Below, piece by piece: positions 61,857 to 64,000 of a stretch of DNA of 64,000 bases (position 1 is the stretch's first letter; every line of letters begins with the position of its first letter). Where the stretch lies: NCBI RefSeq assembly GCF_004000765.1, contig NZ_BILW01000004.1:303042-367041 (forward strand). Direction: 5' to 3'. Under the pieces are notes generated by a model. That model worked only from the letters and a program-made list of their open reading frames with translations, was not told the DNA's origin and did no database searches. A program made the translations under genes and the position numbers. Origin of the DNA: Paenibacillus chondroitinus NBRC 15376. Its GTDB lineage: Bacteria; Bacillota; Bacilli; Paenibacillales; NBRC-103111.

Positions 61857-61884
61857 CCCTCAGCTTCCTGCTGAGGGTTTTGTC
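61857..61884 (+). terminator. Rho-independent terminator
   Basis: CCCTCAG pairs with CTGAGGG around a 7-nt loop, followed by TTTTG. Confidence 0.75.
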
Positions 61885-61929
61885 ATAGTTTTCGGATGGT
61901 CCACGAATTAGAAAAAAAGGAGTATGACG

Positions 61930-61992
61930 ATGATTGGGAAGAAGGCTGTGTTTGATCGACATGACACGTCAACATTTATAAATGAGCAATAA
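61930..61992 (+). CDS. Possible coupling leader ORF
   Basis: A 20-codon ORF with an AAAGGAG site 7 nt before ATG 61930. Its stop (61990-61992) lies just inside the next gene, which starts at 61982 and has no ribosome site of its own. The peptide (MIGKKAVFDRHDTSTFINEQ) has no recognised family. Support is positional only. Confidence 0.4.
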   Translation: MIGKKAVFDRHDTSTFINEQ

Positions 61993-62194
61993 ATTTAAAG
62001 TTCGAGCTTACTGCAGTTCACGCCAATGTGACTATGTACATCCCGATGATGTCGTTCAAGCTATTAATGGTGAAACCTCCTATGCATTGGCGCAGCTGTA
62101 TAACGAGTTGCCATCCAAGCCAATCTGCCCCAAATGTGGAGAAGCGATGGCATTCTACTCATATTCGGTTATCGAACAACCGTGGCTGCCTTGA
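61982..62194 (+). CDS. Zinc-ribbon-like small protein
   Basis: A 70-residue protein with four cysteines arranged like a split zinc ribbon: C11, C16 (YCSSRQC) and C49, C52 (CPKCGE). Family not recognised. ATG 61982 has no ribosome site; it probably relies on re-initiation from the overlapping leader ORF. Confidence 0.62.
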   Translation: MSNKFKVRAYCSSRQCDYVHPDDVVQAINGETSYALAQLYNELPSKPICPKCGEAMAFYSYSVIEQPWLP

Positions 62195-62267
62195 AAGGCT
62201 TGACAACGTTAGCTTTCCTGATAAATAGTAAGAGAACAAAGGAATCAGGAGAGGAACATTAGCGAAT

Positions 62268-63149
62268 ATGTTAACAGAAGCTATACCGCAAGAAATCCGT
62301 GAGCAGCTGGAACAAAAGAGAGGACAGACGAACGCAACCGCAGAGGATGCGAAATTAATCGGGGCAGCTGCCTTTGAGGCGCCTCGGGAAGATATTTTGA
62401 TCGATAGTGTTATTGCGCTTTTTTTGGGTAAAAATGTCCTGCTCAAAGGCCCGACAGGCTCGGGGAAAACGAAGCTTGCCGAGCATGTTTCGGCGATTTT
62501 TAATCAACCGATGCATGCCGTGAATTGTTCAACGGATTTGGATGCCGAAGCTTTACTCGGGTTCAAAACGTTGTCCCATGACGAGCAGGGGCGTTCACAG
62601 ATTGTTTTTATCCCTGGCCCTATTATGAAAGCGATGACGAAGGGACATTTTCTATACATAGACGAAATTAATATGGCGAAACCGGAGACCTTGTCACTTA
62701 TCAACGGTGTTCTGGATTATCGGAGATCGATTACGAATCCATTTACCGGAGAAGTCATCACCGCTCACCCTGATTTCAGAGTGGTTGCTGCGATTAATGA
62801 AGGCTATATGGGAACCGTGCCGTTGAACGAAGCATTGAAAAACAGGTTTGTGACCGTGGATATTCCTTATTTGCAAGGGGAAGCGTTGTACAAGCTTTTG
62901 AAAAGCAAGTCTGTTTTGCGTGACGACAAGCAATTGAGAACTTATGTGCAGCTATCGGCTGATTTGTTAACCTTAATCGAGATGGGGCAGCTGCCTGATG
63001 AAGCGGGGTCGATCCGAGCCTTGCTCGATGCTTGTGATCTTACGGCTTATATTCCGCCGATGCGAGCAGTGGCGAGAGCAATTGCCGACAAATTGGAGGA
63101 TGAAAGGGAACGTGCGGCTGTGATCAATGCGGCTGAAACGTTATTTTAA
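62268..63149 (+). CDS. MoxR-family AAA+ ATPase
   Basis: A 293-residue AAA+ ATPase with Walker A GPTGSGKT (about 65-72), Walker B FLYIDEIN, the sensor 1 region [12 protein letters not shown] and a MoxR-type lid. MoxR proteins act as chaperones for protein complexes containing VWA proteins. The next gene, starting 25 nt later, looks like the VWA partner, as in many moxR-type pairs. Its target complex is not evident. Confidence 0.88.
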   Translation: MLTEAIPQEIREQLEQKRGQTNATAEDAKLIGAAAFEAPREDILIDSVIALFLGKNVLLKGPTGSGKTKLAEHVSAIFNQPMHAVNCSTDLDAEALLGFKTLSHDEQGRSQIVFIPGPIMKAMTKGHFLYIDEINMAKPETLSLINGVLDYRRSITNPFTGEVITAHPDFRVVAAINEGYMGTVPLNEALKNRFVTVDIPYLQGEALYKLLKSKSVLRDDKQLRTYVQLSADLLTLIEMGQLPDEAGSIRALLDACDLTAYIPPMRAVARAIADKLEDERERAAVINAAETLF

Positions 63150-63173
63150 GCCATGTTTGTAGGAAAAATAAGT

Positions 63174-64000
63174 ATGCTTGAGGATAAAATCGACGCTATG
63201 CTGCAAATGCAGTTGGTCGATTTAGCCCGCATGTTCACAAAACGCAAGGAGCTTGAGGTGGAAGCCGCCTTTCACGCTGATTATGAAGAAAGATCGGCCC
63301 GTATGACCGTTAGCCAGTTCTGGTGGGATTATCCGCCACTGGATAAAGCTGCGGGGATGAAAAGCGATGTCTATCTCCGAGGCATTGGAACAGCATGGTT
63401 TACCAGCGCAGAGGCTGTAAAGTCCTACCTCAAGGGTAGTCAACAAGCATCCCTCCCCAAGCTGGCAAACTCGCTTTTTGCCTTGTGTGAGGATATGCGT
63501 TTGGAGCGTATTTGCCGTGCGCGCAGACCCGGGACGACGCGAGTATTCGCTGTGCGGCACCGTATTTATGGAGCTTTTTTTGGTCATAAATTGCGTGCGC
63601 ATTTGAGTAAAGGCGAACTGGCCGATGCCGTCCTTTTATTGATTTACGGCTGGTTTACCGGAGCGGAGTGGAGCGCTGCGGAAAGCGTTGGTTTGAATGC
63701 GCGGCTCACATCGTTATATCCGATTCTGGAAGGCATCGAGGAAGCCGAACATACGGCCCAAGTGGCAGCTGGCTGCGAGGAAATGATGGACTCGCTATCT
63801 TATTGGCTGGATAGAGATGCGAGTTCCGCTTATTTCTGGATGCAGCCGGGGGGCGGCGTGGCGGAGCCGCTGCCCGCGAGGTATCAAGGCGAGCTGAAGC
63901 GCGCTAAGCGGCTCGCCAACGATGATGTGCTCCCCGAGCAGGACGGGGAGCGTCAATTGCCGGGGCAGGAGCGCCTGCCGACCTGGCACCGCGAAAGCAG
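63174..64000 (+). CDS. NorD-like VWA-family protein, N-terminal part (runs off the window)
   Basis: An open frame of about 275 codons to the window edge with no stop. FWWDYPPLDKAAGMKSDVYLRGIG and the following helical region with MRLERICRARRPG are typical of the N-terminal part of NorD/CoxE-like proteins; the VWA domain would lie beyond the edge. ATG 63174 has AGGAAAA 8 nt upstream; ATG 63153 is an alternative. Coupling with a MoxR gene supports the call. The last 200 nt are very GC-rich. Confidence 0.78.
   Translation, partial: MLEDKIDAMLQMQLVDLARMFTKRKELEVEAAFHADYEERSARMTVSQFWWDYPPLDKAAGMKSDVYLRGIGTAWFTSAEAVKSYLKGSQQASLPKLANSLFALCEDMRLERICRARRPGTTRVFAVRHRIYGAFFGHKLRAHLSKGELADAVLLLIYGWFTGAEWSAAESVGLNARLTSLYPILEGIEEAEHTAQVAAGCEEMMDSLSYWLDRDASSAYFWMQPGGGVAEPLPARYQGELKRAKRLANDDVLPEQDGERQLPGQERLPTWHRES

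Noticed and set aside
63222..63602. 126-residue minus-strand ORF near the window end
   Set aside because: It lies inside the plus-strand NorD-like frame, which is open to the edge and has clear family motifs.
1..64000. tRNA, rRNA, insertion sequences, integrase or attachment sites
   Set aside because: I looked for these in the intergenic regions and saw none; every long frame is accounted for by the genes listed.

Overview
The window looks like chromosome of a Paenibacillus-type, spore-forming Firmicute. Base composition is moderate, Shine-Dalgarno sites are strong and purine-rich, and TTG and GTG starts are common. Many genes match Bacillus/Paenibacillus families: YneA and YnzC, MrfA/MrfB, KapB, a YhcN-type spore lipoprotein, and the ABC-F proteins YfmM, YfmR and YkpA. 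I see no rRNA, tRNA, CRISPR array, insertion sequence or prophage. Gene symbols rest on recognising protein families by eye; no database search was run.

Layout. 0-2.2 kb: an SOS-type LysM protein (YneA-like), YnzC, a HAD phosphatase and acireductone dioxygenase. 2.4-11.1 kb: cobalamin-dependent methionine synthase, RNase Z, an LrgA/LrgB membrane pair preceded by a small membrane ORF, then an OlsB-like N-acyltransferase, an LpxL-like acyltransferase and a membrane hydrolase. 11.3-27.8 kb: a type IVa pilus locus with three minor pilin genes, a divergent 1,858-residue secreted Ig-repeat protein, then pilB, pilT, pilC, pilA, pilD, a pilM-pilN fusion and pilO. 28-36.7 kb: a nitroreductase, the mrfA-mrfB repair pair with an Fpg/Nei glycosylase and endonuclease IV, a cyclic-phosphate receiver-domain protein, an ABC ATPase and an rRNA-methyltransferase-like protein. 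36.8-49.7 kb: a Tad/Flp pilus locus, bracketed by a Ser/Thr kinase (fused to a ParA-like domain) and an FHA protein. 49.7-56.4 kb: three ABC-F translation-factor paralogues with a Dabb protein and an M42 peptidase. 56.5-64 kb: mostly small or housekeeping genes (thioredoxin-like, KapB, Gfo/Idh oxidoreductase, TRIC-like membrane protein, YhcN-type lipoprotein), ending in a MoxR ATPase and a VWA-type partner cut by the window edge.

How the genes work together. The two pilus loci each carry their own ATPase, platform proteins, pilins and prepilin peptidase. The type IVa set has both extension (PilB) and retraction (PilT) motors, so twitching or DNA uptake is possible. The Tad set points to adhesion or tight colonisation, probably under phospho-control through the kinase and FHA proteins. 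MrfAB, Fpg/Nei and Nfo form a lesion-repair block. The most unusual points are the PilM-PilN fusion, the giant Ig-repeat protein inside the pilus locus, the kinase-ParA fusion, a probable AUU start for the Tad prepilin peptidase, a terminator-like leader in front of the Tad operon, and very short ORFs whose ends overlap the starts of genes that lack their own ribosome site.
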